A stretch of DNA of 64,000 nucleotides from positions 60,617,053 through 60,681,052 of the forward strand of contig CM060732.1 in the NCBI GenBank assembly GCA_030704615.1. The letters are read 5' to 3'. The stretch comes from Takakia lepidozioides (lineage: Eukaryota > Streptophyta > Takakiopsida > Takakiales > Takakiaceae). Position 1 is the first letter of the stretch, and each line of letters begins with the position of its first letter. Below, piece after piece: positions 11,370-23,392 of this stretch. Under the pieces are notes generated by a model. The model was not told the DNA's origin, ran no database searches, and saw only the letters and a program-made list of their open reading frames with translations. The translations under genes were made by a program, and so were the position numbers.

Positions 11370-11990
11370 TTGTCATTCGTTACCTACATCCATAACCACT
11401 GCCTGGGTGACATTCTGGGACACCACCTCTCAAGGATTGTTAACGGGATCCAGTGATGTAATCAAAGGCTCGTCATCTTCCACAGGTGTGAACCCTTGAG
11501 CTAAGGTTTCAACTAACTCCATCGATGTCGCTTCTTCCCCCCCTGGAGAAGCCGGATTTTTATTCGTGGTGTTATCGGAATTGGAGGAAGAGCTGTCCAA
11601 ATTGTGTACACTTTATGGCGCAACGCGTTCTTGGGTATTTGGAGTACTACCGAGTATATCCAACCCGAAAATTTCCTGGCCCTCTCTTTCCCTTTCCCAC
11701 ATCAGTCGCATCTGCCCCTGGTCTTCGGTGACGATTTCCATGTTCTCATCTTCGTCTTCATGTTCGTCTTTCTCCTCGTCGTTGTCCTGTTCTTATTTCT
11801 CCTCCTTTTCCTCGTCCTGCTCTTTGTCGTGTCCTTCCTCATCCTCTTCTTCGTCCACTTCGTCATCCTGCAGTGAGTCTCCGTCATCTCTGTCTCCGGC
11901 GAGAGTCTGATTATCAATCTGAAGCGTCTTGAAATAAGCCTCCACCTTGCTTCTACAAATTTCTTTTTCATTACATAGTTCATGTCAAGC
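11370..11990 (-). pseudogene. Acidic low-complexity protein remnant with in-frame stops
   Basis: On the minus strand a single frame runs about 200 codons with only three stops. It opens ELCNEKEICRSKVEAYFKTL, passes through an Asp/Glu run (DDEVDEEEDEEGHDKEQDEE), and continues DEHEDEDENMEIVTEDQ, GQEIFGLDILG and ATSMELVETLAQGF. The plus strand of this stretch is accordingly TCGTC/CCTC-rich. Persistence of one frame on both sides of each stop suggests a recently disabled protein-coding exon. No family is recognisable from acidic composition. A purely simple-sequence origin is possible for the central part but not for the flanks. Confidence 0.4.
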
Positions 11991-14147
11991 ACACGAATAT
12001 TTCTTTCCTACAATGAAACCAAACAATGAAATCAAAATAAAGCCGACGAACTGCAACCATCAAAAAATTGAAAGGGTTAGGCTTTCTTTTGAGAGAACTG
12101 GCCAACACACCAAACTCCAGAATAACAAACACCCAAAACACCCAAAACTCCAATAACATGAACCTCCACTGTCCAGTGGAGGTTCCCAATAGCAGAAAAT
12201 AGACACTGTTTAACACACTATCCCGACAACGTAGAAAAAATAGGAGAGTTGAATCTGTAGTGTGAAAAAAGAAGGGCATGAATCCCTTTTGTAAAAATCT
12301 AAGTTCGTAGTGCAAAGAAGCTTGCTGCCCTAGCCCACTATGCCCTAGTGAAGACAAGTTTGCTACCTTAAATCACTATCCTCAATCATTGACCCTTTAC
12401 TGTTCATGACCAGAGACCAGATGCCCTCATCCATGCCGCAACGGAAGAGAAAACATGGATGGGACTAGGAAGCTTCTTCATTTTTATCTCTCAGCTTACA
12501 ACTGGTTATCCCTTCATTCTTCTTTTTTCTGTGCAGCTCTCCCCTTTTCCAGATTTCTTTTCTCACCCTTGCATGACAAAATATTCCCTAGGTATTATGT
12601 AGAATACAGCACCCTTCCTACATGTTGTGCAATTACACCAAGGCAACACATCCGACCAGATACATAATTTGTGAGTTGATATCTCAAGGATGCCCCACAT
12701 TCCCTGTTTGGTCATTTTCTCTTCCTAAACAAGGCCCTCCATTCTGAGTGCTTTCAGAGACAATTCAGGTTTGTCAGTCAGTGATAAAGAGCCCATTATC
12801 TATATCTACATTCTACCCCATCCTTACCTTTTGCATTCAGCTATCAATATCTCCACGGACATATGCATCCTCTCACATCCTCTCTACAATCTCTTTGGTT
12901 TGAAGTCAGACCACCTCCATTCCATTTCTCAAAATCTTATCTCCTACATCAGTCTTGCTTGAGAGCTCCTAAGTCAAAGCAACAACAACTATTCCTAAGT
13001 GAAAGAAGAAGAAGAGACAATTTTTTCTCACATGGCTGATTTATACTTAGAAGCAGGTGGTGGAGCTCCCTACCCACGTTGGCTCTCACATCCTCATCAG
13101 CAGCTGCCTAGATATATGCCGTTTATTGCTACTTCCGGCGCTTCTCCAGTAGCCAGAGTCATTAAATCATGGCGCTTCCCTCAGCAAACCATCCACCAGT
13201 GAGCCCTAGTTAATTCATAAATAGTAATGGCACCGCTTACTTCTGTGGTAGCAGCCCAGACAGACAAGCTGCTCCACTATCTACACTTCATCTTACTGCC
13301 CTGCTGCTAATCAAACCATTATTTAAAACAAAGTTATGAGCTGGTACAGCGAATCCAATCACCTACTATTCACAGTTCTGCTCTGTCCATCGTTTGCAAC
13401 AATAGTTTGATCTCTTGCGAACCCTAGCTTCTAGTCAGCGCACGTCATCCCTTCAATTCTTGATGGCCCTACTCCCTCCTCTGGCAAGTGCACAAGTTAC
13501 AAAGCTGCTTCACATGCTTGCTTATCCCCTACCTTCATTGCTGCTAATCAAACCCATCTGAAGATATAAACCACAGGTTGATAACAAAATGCAGCAACAC
13601 CCCAAAGCCCTCTGTTCTGCTCAACTCTTCACCCACAGCTTAGATTCTTACCCACCGCTTAAGCCTAATTGCAGTGACTCCTTGCAGCACATGTGGCCGA
13701 GCTGCTTCCCTTCTCGTGCTTATCTTCCAGTTAATTGCCAAGTGACCAACATAACGTCCATGGCGGCACCGCCTCCCTCTGTATGGCAGCTGCACACATG
13801 CCAAGTTGTTGCCTGACAGCTTATCCTTTAAGAACCCTTCCTTCTAGAAAACCTGAGTCATCACTCATGAGCCACCGCCCTCACCATTTCTTCCTATCTG
13901 CAGCTGTTCATTACGTCGAGCTGATCCTCCACGCAAGCTCATCCTCCAGCATTCAATGAAAAGAAGACTGGCAGCATCGCAAGATACCACAAAGCAGCAT
14001 ACGCCAAGTCCTTTGGTATTCCTACCTCCTACTCATTCCACAGCCCCTCATCAAGACAAATCCATATTTCCGTTCGCACATCTTTGTGAACAACCACTAA
14101 CTGTTTCGATACTTTTCTTGTAGATCCAAGAATCCCAATCGGAGGAA
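11991..14147. other. Spacer with hairpin and weak ~240-bp repeats
   Basis: No coding region supported. It contains a perfect hairpin at 12,161-12,184. Around 13,264-13,345 and 13,505-13,590 two similar blocks contain GCTGCTAATCAAACC with matching flanks, a weak repeat of roughly 240 bp. Confidence 0.5.
12161..12184. repeat. Perfect 11-bp-arm hairpin, founder of a small motif family
   Basis: Arms AACCTCCACTG and CAGTGGAGGTT are separated by the dinucleotide TC and are perfectly complementary. Related hairpins with mismatches occur at 14,246-14,269, 15,114-15,142 and, more weakly, 16,214-16,239, all within 4.1 kb and two of them inside or next to the FCP1-like pseudogenes. Confidence 0.8.
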
Positions 14148-14855
14148 ATGACAAACACACGAACTGGCTCAAAGGAGACTCAAATAGTGAAGAGCCACGT
14201 GGATTTGACAGTGAGGGTCAGGTCACCTGAGCCGGTTCTCCAAGTAACCTCCACTGTCCAGTCGACGTTGCCATCTGCAGGGAATGGGTCGGAGAATCCT
14301 CCTACTCGCGGGGAAGTAGAAGAGACGGAGCAGCACAAGCGCATAATCCAACAACAGATCCCGATTTGCGAAGTGTGGACAAAGTTGCACAAACACTTCA
14401 GGTTAGGGATTTGGAGCTCTATGATGTATAAGAACTTGCAGCCCATCTTGGAATTTTTGCTTCGTGGTCTCCCTCAACCAGCCTTCGTTATGTCTCAAGA
14501 GGATTGTATTTCATGTTCTACTTCGGTTCACCCTCAATTCAAATCAGGATTGGACCCTCCTCATTTGTTTTTGAAGCCACTGGTCAAGGTCTGGCAGAGA
14601 TTTGGTGGACAATACACCAAGAGTAACACCTCTGCTCATTGACGACACCGCCATGAAGCGTGTATTGAAACCACCTGACTCATGTCTTGTTCTCAAACCG
14701 TTCCAGACCGTGGAGACTGATGGTTGTTATCTTCTCAAGGTTCTTCAGACCTATTTGCTTGGAATGAGAAAACATCCCACTGTTTCAAACTATCTTAGGA
14801 AAAAAAAAGATAGGGTTGAGTCTTTTTCCCAATGTTTCAAACGATCCCAAGTTTA
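14148..14855 (+). pseudogene. FCP1/NIF-like phosphatase fragment, copy A
   Basis: The frame from 14,148 contains LHKHFRLGIWSSMMYKNLQP and FVMSQEDC, the central block of NLI-interacting-factor/FCP1 homology (HAD superfamily) phosphatases. It continues to LFLKPLVKVWQRF and YTKSNT. There an extra T near 14,625 shifts the frame, and the next frame supplies the expected LLIDDT motif, then KPPDSCLVLKPF and LLKVLQTYLLGMRKH. LLIDD carries acidic residues of the HAD active site. The N-terminal DxDx(T/V)-type nucleophile region is not present upstream. Family members dephosphorylate Ser residues, for example on the RNA polymerase II tail. This copy is truncated and frameshifted, hence probably nonfunctional. 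Confidence 0.7.
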
Positions 14856-15169
14856 GCCCACTCTGGGATTTTATTGAGGACAACGGTTTTAAGAGTCTCA
14901 GATATGATGTTTCAAAATAAAATTATTTTTGATCAATCCCATCTCACTCGAGCTATTGAATATCTTCATGGTTTCTGATTTTCATTGCTTTGTAATCACA
15001 CACGTATTAAATATGGTACTCTCCTTTTCACTCATTTTCTGTTGAATTCTTGACGCACATTTCGAGCCCAAGACTCTGATACAGGCCTTCATACGGGGAC
15101 ATGACTATATCTAGTGACCTCCACTGTTCAGTAGAGGTTCACATTCCGGATTTATGATTATGTCTCTTT

Positions 15170-17215
15170 GGCAGGTTCAAGGAGATGCTAACGATGTCAA
15201 CGGTTCCTCAAGTCCTCTAAGGGAACCCTCCGGATCAGTAGTGAGTCGGAGATTTGAAGGCTTTCTGAGGGTTCACGATGGTGCTCAAATTGAGGGTGGA
15301 TCCTCGGTCAGACCCTTCTCCTCTCAGGAAGCGAGCGACACTCTTCTCCTCTTGGGTGTAAAGTCCAAGGTGCAGGTGAAGAACAGAAATATCTCGAAAA
15401 CTTTATCGACCTTTCCCAACATTCCTCACCCTCCCCGTTCAGTACGCAGGGTCTGGTCTATCCAACCCGCAGGGCAACCATCGGGGACTTGGCTGCGGCT
15501 CCGCTGCACCTTGTTCCGTCTCTTCCTCGCATATCTCCCCAGCACAAGGGTTGGACAGCCCAAATCCGCAGGAGTCAGGTGACTTAAACTCATTTCTCGC
15601 TCCTTGCTCATTATCCTAGTTTCACTTAGTTTGGGGTCTGATATTCATCTCTCGCTCCAGGTTAGAAAATCTGCAGACTATGACCTTCCGGTCAAACGAC
15701 GTCTGCATTGGAATGCAGTTCCGAGGTAAATTATTCCTTCGTTGCGTTTTCATTCCATCCAGGATGTCGAGTGCTCAAGGGACAATTTTCTGTACTTGCC
15801 TGTTATTGCCCCTCTACTCCCCCCGTCATTCAATAGCAAAACAACTCCAACATCGACACGCCTGACCCTGAACTGGTGGCACAATGTTCTGCACCAAAGA
15901 GGCGAAAAAGAGCCCCCGAGCCATTTCCTTCCTCTGCAGGAAATCTTTTCAACAAATAAAAGACTAATAAGAAAAAAAGATCAGACTCCAAACACATGAG
16001 GACTCCCTCCGATGTTGTGATGCCTCGTCAATCCAAGCCCGTGGGAATCGGACATTGCTCCTCTGCGAGACCTTCAATGGTAAATTTCAAAACCATTTCT
16101 CCACTTTCGTTTGCAGTTTGTTTTGCGGTCCCAAACTAACTCCGTAATTTTTATACAAGCGAATATGAAGCCACAGAACTTATTAAATACGCCTCTCGAC
16201 AATGTGCGTCCACGAACCTCCACTTGACAGCCGACGTTCATCTTTTCATGATCTCCAATTGTTCGATATATAGTCTACTCTTGGTCCTTTATAGTAGTCC
16301 ATTGTCGAGACACTTATGTCTCGGCAAATGTAGAGATCACTCTAAAACTAATAAACACTACATCGGGTTATTTCTGATGGCGGGAACACTGAAATTTATT
16401 TCCTTAAATTGCGCAAGATGACATTGTCCATCAACCTTCATCTGCCACATCGGGGAAGAGGAAACGGATGTTGTTAATATTGAGTGTCAACGGACTCCTC
16501 TGCTACCAGCCACCTCCAATTGGCGGTGAATTGTTTAAGGAGAGATTTCGTTTCAGGAAAATTACAGTTCATGTTCTCGACAGACTTTTTGTGGTTCCCC
16601 GGCCCAGAGTCTTGGAGTTTCTCAACCTTGCATTGATGCATTTTCACATGGTGATTTGGTCATGTGTTGAAAGAGATATTCTTTGTAGGATGCTCGAGTG
16701 CTTAGTTCCCACGAAAATTGCGAAGAAGTTTTGCTTCATCTGGTCAGTTGAGGATTGCAAAGACACTACCGGTTATGAGTTTGACATTGACCTCTTTTAC
16801 ATGAAGAATCTTACGTACAACGACATTGATGAAGTGATTCCTCCTTCCTACGTAGGTTTCTCTAGTTCCCGGATATCCAGTGTATTAAACATCGTATATC
16901 TTCTCGTCCTAGTTCATCTTCTTCGTCCTCGTCCTCGTCCTCGTCCTATGGATGCCGAAAAGCGGATGTGTCGAATTTGCTTCGATGAAGCGGAGCCCCT
17001 CAACAACCCTGCGGGTGCATCGGCACTGCAAAGGTAAGTATGTTAGTATGTCTCGTTGTCTTTGTAAGCTTAAATTGAAAATTGAAATTGCAATACTAAT
17101 TGCGGTAGGAAGAGCAAATGTCAAACTAGACTATGCAACTACCCACGGAGGAAATGCGGTTTCAGTTGCTATGAGACATTGGTGTCAAGAAAAGAGAGAT
17201 ATTGATTGATAGGCG
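15170..17215 (+). pseudogene. FCP1/NIF-like phosphatase copy B running into a RING-CH-like finger
   Basis: Exon-like pieces: 15,660-15,725 ends at a GTAAAT donor; 15,850-16,080 encodes basic segments KRRKR and KKKR with a TAA between, ending at GTAAAT; 16,411-16,900 holds the phosphatase block. This block reads KRMLLILSVNGLL, then RVLEFLNLALMHFHMVIWSC and SVEDCKDTTGYEF. In relatives the motif corresponding to LSVNG has Asp at the Ser position (D-x-N/D-G), so the catalytic nucleophile is lost. After a TCGTCC-type simple repeat (16,920-16,946) comes MCRICFDEAEPLNN; PCGCIGTAK follows only in a shifted frame, and SRCLCKLKLK in yet another. These are the ligand spacing of a RING-CH (MARCH-type) zinc finger broken by indels. 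Either two genes were joined or two relics abut. Confidence 0.6.
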
Positions 17216-19118
17216 AAATAAACTATATAACTTATGTATTTCCCTTTCTTCCTCTTGCAAACAAAAGAGAGACTCCCAAACCTATAGGATGTATAAAAGT
17301 CCTCCGTTAGACGTTCTTTTTGGAACTTTGTCTTCTACAATTGCTTCTCAACTTAGTTTTGAATTGAAATGTTAATCTATTTAAGTATTTAGTTGGTGAC
17401 TCAAAGAAGACAACATTAATTTCGGTAGAAAATGTTTTTTACAACAATAAGATTTTTATTGAAACTTAGTGAATTGATCTATGTGTGCGTGAACGTTTCT
17501 TCTTAAGCAAAATAGATATTCAGAGTCGATAACTAAGGCAATATGAGGTCAAAATGAATAGAGAGATAGACAGTGCTTTTGATTTTTCTTTCTAGAACTC
17601 GTAGGATGTCTCCCATCAACCTGAACCAACTCCTTGCCTTCAATTGGAGAAACCTTACAGTGTGCGAGCTGCCAAGTTGGATGGGCGGGAGTCTTTCCAT
17701 TCTATTCGTGATTTGGACGCTTTTGGAAAAGATGATATGTCATTTATCCCATCACTTATTTACGCATTAGTTGTTATGATGTATTTTATGGACAAACTAC
17801 TAAGGCATCACCGTTTTTATTACTTATATTTCATGTCATTTATGTGCATAAGTTTTTTATCTAATTATTTGTAATATCTTGTAAGAAAAAATTCAAATAG
17901 ACAAATAATATGATAGTAAATTATCCCAAAAATTTGAAAAAAATAAATTAATATGGAGAATAGTAAAATATTAATCTCCAAATAAATGTAAAATTAATGC
18001 TTAAAGACAGAGAAAAGACGATAAAAGAAATGCATTCGAAAAAAGCAAGGAAACTTTGAAAATACCAAATTATCGATATCCATACATTGTGTGTTGCACA
18101 ACAATGATAACATGTTGATCATAAATAATATTATGGAAATATTATATAAAATATACAGTAAAGTAAAAAAAATCTAATCCCACCACAAATATGTCTCGAA
18201 ATTAATTGCTTTGTTTTTATCAACTTTGATAAATACAGGAAAAATACGATTTTTACTACCCAATGTTGTTTTATCACAACAAATATAATAAAGTATTATC
18301 ATTTAGAATATTAATGAATATAAAAGAAAAATACTCATATAATTTTTTAAAAAGAAAATAAAAGTTGATTTTTTACTTGATGAACAAAAAATATCAATTA
18401 GTATATGTATTAATTATAATTCCAACTTTAAGAGAATGTAGCTAACAAACAAGCCTCGGCTTCTATTATTCACACTAAAGTACACATCCAGAAATGGACG
18501 CAATCAACCGTACTCTTAGATGCCAAAGATTTTTTATTTTTATTTTCATATTTTTGTCTTATTTCCAAGGAAACATCACCCAAAGTTTGCACATTGATCG
18601 CACACTTTTTATACCACTTGACTCAATAATATTTTCTTCGATATTGTTCAATGAAGTCGTCACTAGTTGTGCGGAACAGTGCAAAGCCCTCTAGCTCTTT
18701 AGGATGCCAACAAGTGCCAAGTTTTTGCTTATAGGCAAGACAAAGGGTTAAATACGAGGAGTCAGATTTTTCTACGTGGACCTGTTAAATTGTGACACAT
18801 GTGATATAGTCACTTTTCTAATCCTGCCACCTCGTTATTCTTGCCACATGGGCGCTGAGTAGAATTTACATGTGGCCCTTGTGGCGATTTTAGAATAACG
18901 TAAAAAATAAATTAATAACTTCGTACACTTGGTGGTTTATAACCAAGAATCTTTCTCTTCTATACAGAAGACATATGTATCACATTGACTAGAGCTAGTT
19001 TTCCATGCACTACTTAGAGAGTAAAGCATGGTTTTTAGAATGGGATAGTAAGGTGGGCATTGACCTTTTGGTATTTATAATTTCAACTTTGGTATTCACA
19101 ATAAATTTATTTTTGTAT
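17216..19118. other. AT-rich spacer
   Basis: Very AT-rich from about 17,850 to 18,450. Short frames (for example 17,644-17,874) lack any recognisable motif. No gene, RNA or element end could be supported. Confidence 0.6.
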
Positions 19119-19623
19119 GGGGTTTTAAACCAGTGTTGCTCTGGTATGAGTATTAGACCCGAGTATCAACGCTGGTATCAACCCTGGTATCACGGACCAG
19201 ACCAGCCTGGTCTTAAAGTTCAACAATATCAGGTCATATACCAAACCAGGTTGGTATCCATATTCTCATACCAGCCACAATACCAATACCCCCCACCATC
19301 TTCCTCATTTACTCTGGTATGTGTATTATACTAGTTTATGTGGACATACATGGACTTATTTATATTTGCTTTATGTTTATTGTATTTATTTTCACTTGAT
19401 ATTTGTTTTCACTTGTAAGTGAAATGGCTTTTGAATGATACCAGAAATATCCCATACCAGCTGGTATTGTGATCATGATACTCATACTCATACCAATAAC
19501 TGGAAAAAAATACATCCAACATTATATAGACCAGACTGGTATGAAAGTTTTGTGATTGGGCCGGTACCGGGACCAATCTGGTACGTAAAAAACCTGATAC
19601 CAGACCAACACTGATTTGAACCC
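19119..19623. mobile_element. MITE-like element with ~30-bp terminal inverted repeats
   Basis: The left end GGGGTTTTAAACCAGTGTTG, then CTCTGGTAT, is matched by the complement of the right end, AAGGGTTCAAATCAGTGTTG then GTCTGGTAT, so roughly 24 of 29 positions are inverted-repeat matches. Internally CTGGTAT and ATACCAG recur more than ten times on both strands. Length is about 505 bp without coding capacity. This fits a miniature inverted-repeat element, but no clear target duplication flanks it, so the superfamily is open. Confidence 0.7.
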
Positions 19624-20879
19624 TTATAGCCATCCATTATAGCATACAAAATAATGGCCCGAAGGCCTTTAAGAAAATATAGTTTCTGAAATGTGATATG
19701 ATAAATAACGTGATTGAATGGATTTTGAACTTATTGGGATGATGAAATCTAAGGTTGAGAACAAGATATAATATATTAATATATAAACATGTTAAATTTT
19801 ATTTAAAATAAAAATATATATACCATATTATTATATATTCATATTTATTATCAATATTTAAAATAAACCTATTTAATTTTATATAGATATTATATTTAAT
19901 ATTTTTGAAATTTTTGAAATGTAATATGTTAAATAACTTGATTAATTGGATTTGAATTGGAATGATGAAATTTGAGGTTGAAACCATGACGTAATATAAT
20001 AATATGTTATTATTAATTTTTATTTCATATATATTCTAAATTTATAATATAATATTAGTAAACATCTATATTATAATTCTATATGCTAATTATTATTATT
20101 AATTTTTAGATAAGTCTATTTATATATGTAGTTCATGTAATAAATATCTTAAAGCTGAAATATAAAGATATAACAGTAAAATATATATTGATTGAGTACA
20201 TAGATATGTAGTAAGTGAAGATAAAATATGAATGATTCATACTGGATATTTTGTTGGATAGAGTGATAATTGTGTATATGATAAATGATTTATGTCGTTG
20301 ATAACTGATTCTTGTTGGTTAGAAAGAATTACATTTATATATATTTTAATTAAATTTTTATTTTTGTTATTTTTATATTTTAACGTTATATTTTAACGTT
20401 ATATTTTATTATATTCTATTATATTCTATTATATTCTATTATATATATATTTTATGATTTAACGTATACTACACGCTTGAATATTATATTTACAATACAC
20501 TTGATAAATTTGTTGAAATGATGTAACATTCAAGTGACAGGTTGCAACAATCCAAGAGGTGTAACTCTTTTTTATTTTGAAACCTGATAGGGGAAATATC
20601 TTTGAATATAGTCCTTAGTTTTTCTTTTCATGCCCGACCAAAGTAGTAGTGCTTCCGTATTGACCAGTAGGTCTTTTGAAAGTCCGGGTGTCCTCAGATT
20701 GGAACATTATGATTATTATGAATAATTCACAATCTCAGATCTGGGAGCATGGGGACACACAACCGACCATTATAAAACAACGCCTCACCTCTCAAGAGGT
20801 ATGGCCGATATTCTCTTTTTCAATGGAAGTCCTTTGGTTAGGAGACGAACTCTTAAATGAGTCTTTGAAAAATCCATCG
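19624..20879. repeat. AT-rich spacer with a ~228-bp duplication and a microsatellite
   Basis: The block GAAATGTGATATGATAAATA through GATGATGAAATCTAAGGTTGA (19,688-19,760) recurs diverged at 19,916-19,985. At 20,376-20,460 the sequence is TATATTTTAACGT repeats followed by four copies of TATTATATTC. No gene seen. Confidence 0.7.
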
Positions 20880-21432
20880 ATCTCATATTGACCCTTGATG
20901 TATTCTGTATTAAATTTGGTGAAACGTAGCACGCAGAACGTATAGGAACGGGTCAAGTTCTTTGCTGACAAGCATAGGAGTTTTCGTGAGTTTTTTGTTG
21001 GTGATATGGTGTTCTTGAAAGTTACACCTAAAAGAAGCAATTTAACACTGGGCAAGTGTTACAAACTATCACCAAGATTTTGTGGCCCATTTAAAATCCT
21101 GGAACACCATGATATAGTAGCATATGAATTCGATCTGCCTCCCATGTAGAAGATTCGAAGATTCACAAGGTTTTTCATGTCGGCATTCTCAGAAAATATA
21201 TGTCAGATTCGTCTCATATCTTGCCCACATTGTTGCAGGTTATGACCGATGGTCAGTTGATAGCTGATTCAAACTCGACTGAAGCACTTGCGCAATCAAC
21301 CTTGCAAAGAATATTTGATTAAATGGTTGCACTATCCAGAGACAGAAGCTACTTGGGAAAGATAATTGAGATTAAATTATCTTTCTTTTTTCTGTCATTG
21401 GGGACAATGTGCCAAGTTTGGGAGGGGGAGAT
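20880..21432 (+). pseudogene. Chromovirus integrase C-terminus and chromodomain fragment
   Basis: Frames on the plus strand give VKFFADKHRSFREFFVGDMV, then LSPRFCGPFKILE, a GPY/F module typical of Ty3/gypsy integrase C-termini. After a TAG at 21,147 and a shift, IHKVFHVGILRKYM follows. Near the end KEYLIKWLHYPETEATWE matches the chromodomain signature (KW..Y...E.TWE) that directs chromoviruses to chromatin. It ends in front of a polypurine tract at 21,420-21,431. The N-terminal integrase, RT and Gag parts are absent, and stops and frameshifts show it is dead. Confidence 0.8.
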
Positions 21433-21921
21433 TGTTAGCTGCCAAGAACAAGACTGGAATTGTGAACCAGCTCTGAACAAAGCAGCGACAATTGCTAGAG
21501 TTTCGGCCTGTTCGATGGACTGACAGCTGCAGGTCGATATGGGCAAACTCGTGATTACAACAGGTGTCATGATTTGAATATTCCCCGGTTTCCACCATGG
21601 ACTCCTTGCATTTTCTTTTTTTTTCTTGCGCAATTTTGTCTTCTTCGTTCATGGTATTGCCCGGAGGTATGGTTCTTGTAAGACTTTCGACCCCGAATGT
21701 CAGTTGCTTAATGCAACGCTCGATCTCAGGACTAGTTACCACCATATTCAATGTTAATTCATGGATGCGCAGCCGTTGAGTTTCTTCAATGTCCTCCAAC
21801 TCTTTGATTCGGCGGTCTCTTGCAGCCAGTTCTTCTTCCAATGTTGCATGCGCTTACATCTCTCACCCCCTCGTTCTCCGGTACTATTCACGTATTTTCC
21901 TCCCATTGTCCCCGAAGTCCG
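21420..21921 (+). mobile_element. Polypurine tract and partial 3' LTR of the chromovirus
   Basis: GGGAGGGGGAGA at 21,420-21,431 is followed by TTGTTAGCTGCC; an LTR starting TGTTAG at 21,433 fits the usual tract/LTR junction just after the chromodomain. Similarity then stops at segment B (21,922), so the LTR is truncated. On the minus strand of 21,530-21,841 a frame with coiled-coil character (EELAARDRRIKELEDIEETQ) has no ATG and may be a remnant of a different element or coincidental. Confidence 0.6.
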
Positions 21922-23015
21922 TGTCAAGTTATTTCACTACTAGTGTGAAACTAGCTAGGAAATAGCTAGCTTTTACATATTGACATTTGGGATTGGCCCA
22001 AGTGTCAATCCAGGGGTCAAGGCAGATTTAGGCCCTGGAGTGGTTATCTTCACGGCAAGTGTGGGAGGCTCATCTTTCTCGAGTTGAGCCTCACCGTGCC
22101 TAGCTATGGTGCCGTAGTGTGGATTCCCCATGGCGTGAGGTGCACTTGGCTTGACTTGTATTTGAGTGATGAGGTTATATATGCATGAGTTTATGCTTCA
22201 GCTTTGTGAGCTCGTGCTTGTATTCTTCATCTTTATCACTCGAGAAAGATGAGCTTGTATCTGTGAGTGCTAGATACGAGTTAGTTGGAGCATTTGTGGT
22301 TTTTGCTTGAGAATGAGAGAAACCAGGTTGTTATGCAAAGAGCACCGTGGAGCTCTTGGTTGTTAGAGCGGAGGCGATAAGGGTTAAGAGGTAATAGACC
22401 TTGGCATTCGATCTTCAGCTTCAGAGATGAAAGCACCATGCTGCAGGTAATTCCAGAGCACCTTGATGGTTTCAGATTGTGTACATGCATGAGCAAACAC
22501 GATTGGAAAGAGGACTAGAGTCTCTTGTTTTCAAGCTTTAGAGAGCTAGAACGGAAGGGCTAGGGCTGGTTTCCACTTGGGGTGAAATAAAAGCACTTAT
22601 AGGGCCTATGTGAGTTGGGGTTTCAACTTCAAGCTTAAAGGGAGCACAACTCTTGAAGCAGCAGGTGCAGGGGCTGGATTAGGTGTGAAGGGCATGCTAT
22701 GGTCAAGAAAAGCACGTGAATGAGTGCCTACAAGGGCTGGAAGTCAGCCATGTTTGGTTAGTCGTCATAGGGATCAATGACGCTGTTTTGTGAGTTAAAA
22801 AAAAGCTTGTGCACTTAGTTTCGGTTGCAAACATCTTCCTTTGGAATTAGAGCTACTATTGGTGGTGTGTGGGGGCCACAAAGAGCAAGAATACCTTGCT
22901 GATTCCTCACAGCCGCCATAGCTAGGTGCAAAGAAGCCTAGAGCCCAAGAGACACAAACCCTAGCTTGGCATGGCTAAACCCCTTGGAGAAATGGCTAAA
23001 CTGCCATGAGTGGCC
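21922..23015 (+). mobile_element. LTR-like segment B (inverted copy of segment A)
   Basis: Begins TGTCAAGTTATTT and contains TGTGAAACTAGCTAGG at 21,945, matching the complement of 3405-5258 through several long blocks, including ATTGACATTTGGGATTGGCC. It ends in CATGGCTAAACCCCTTGGAG and the transition to a GGCTGTGACAGG array. It lacks the ~750-bp block present in A. The order segment then array in the same relative orientation as A supports a shared element family. LTR identity is inferred from the TG start and the pairing only. Confidence 0.6.
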
Positions 23016-23392
23016 ATGGATGGGGCTGTGACAGGCTGTGCCATGTGGCCTGTGGGGCTGTGACGGGCTGTGACAGGCTGTGACAAGTTGTGCCCTGTGC
23101 CCTGTGGGGTTGTGACAGGTTGTGACAGGCTGTGATGGGCTGTGGCGGGCTATGACAGGCTGTGATGGAATGTGAGGGGCTGTGACAGGCTGTGGCGGGC
23201 TGTGACAGGCTGTGATGGGCTATGCCCTGTGGCCTGTGACGGGCTGTGACGGGCTGTGAGGGGCTGTGACAGGCTGTGGCCTTTGGGGGTGACAGGCTGT
23301 GACCTGTGGCCTGTGGGGTTGTGACGGACTGTGACAGGCTGTGCTGGGCTGTGAGGGGCTGTGATAGGCTGTGACATGTGGCCTTTGGGGCT
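23015..23392. repeat. CACAGCC array 2 (GGCTGTGACAGG orientation)
   Basis: About 380 bp of GGCTGTGACAGG / GGGCTGTGACG / TGTGGCCT words, the reverse complement of array 1, irregularly ordered. It ends abruptly at GGCCTTTGGGGCTTGATGG, where pol-like coding sequence starts without any Gag domain. Confidence 0.9.
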
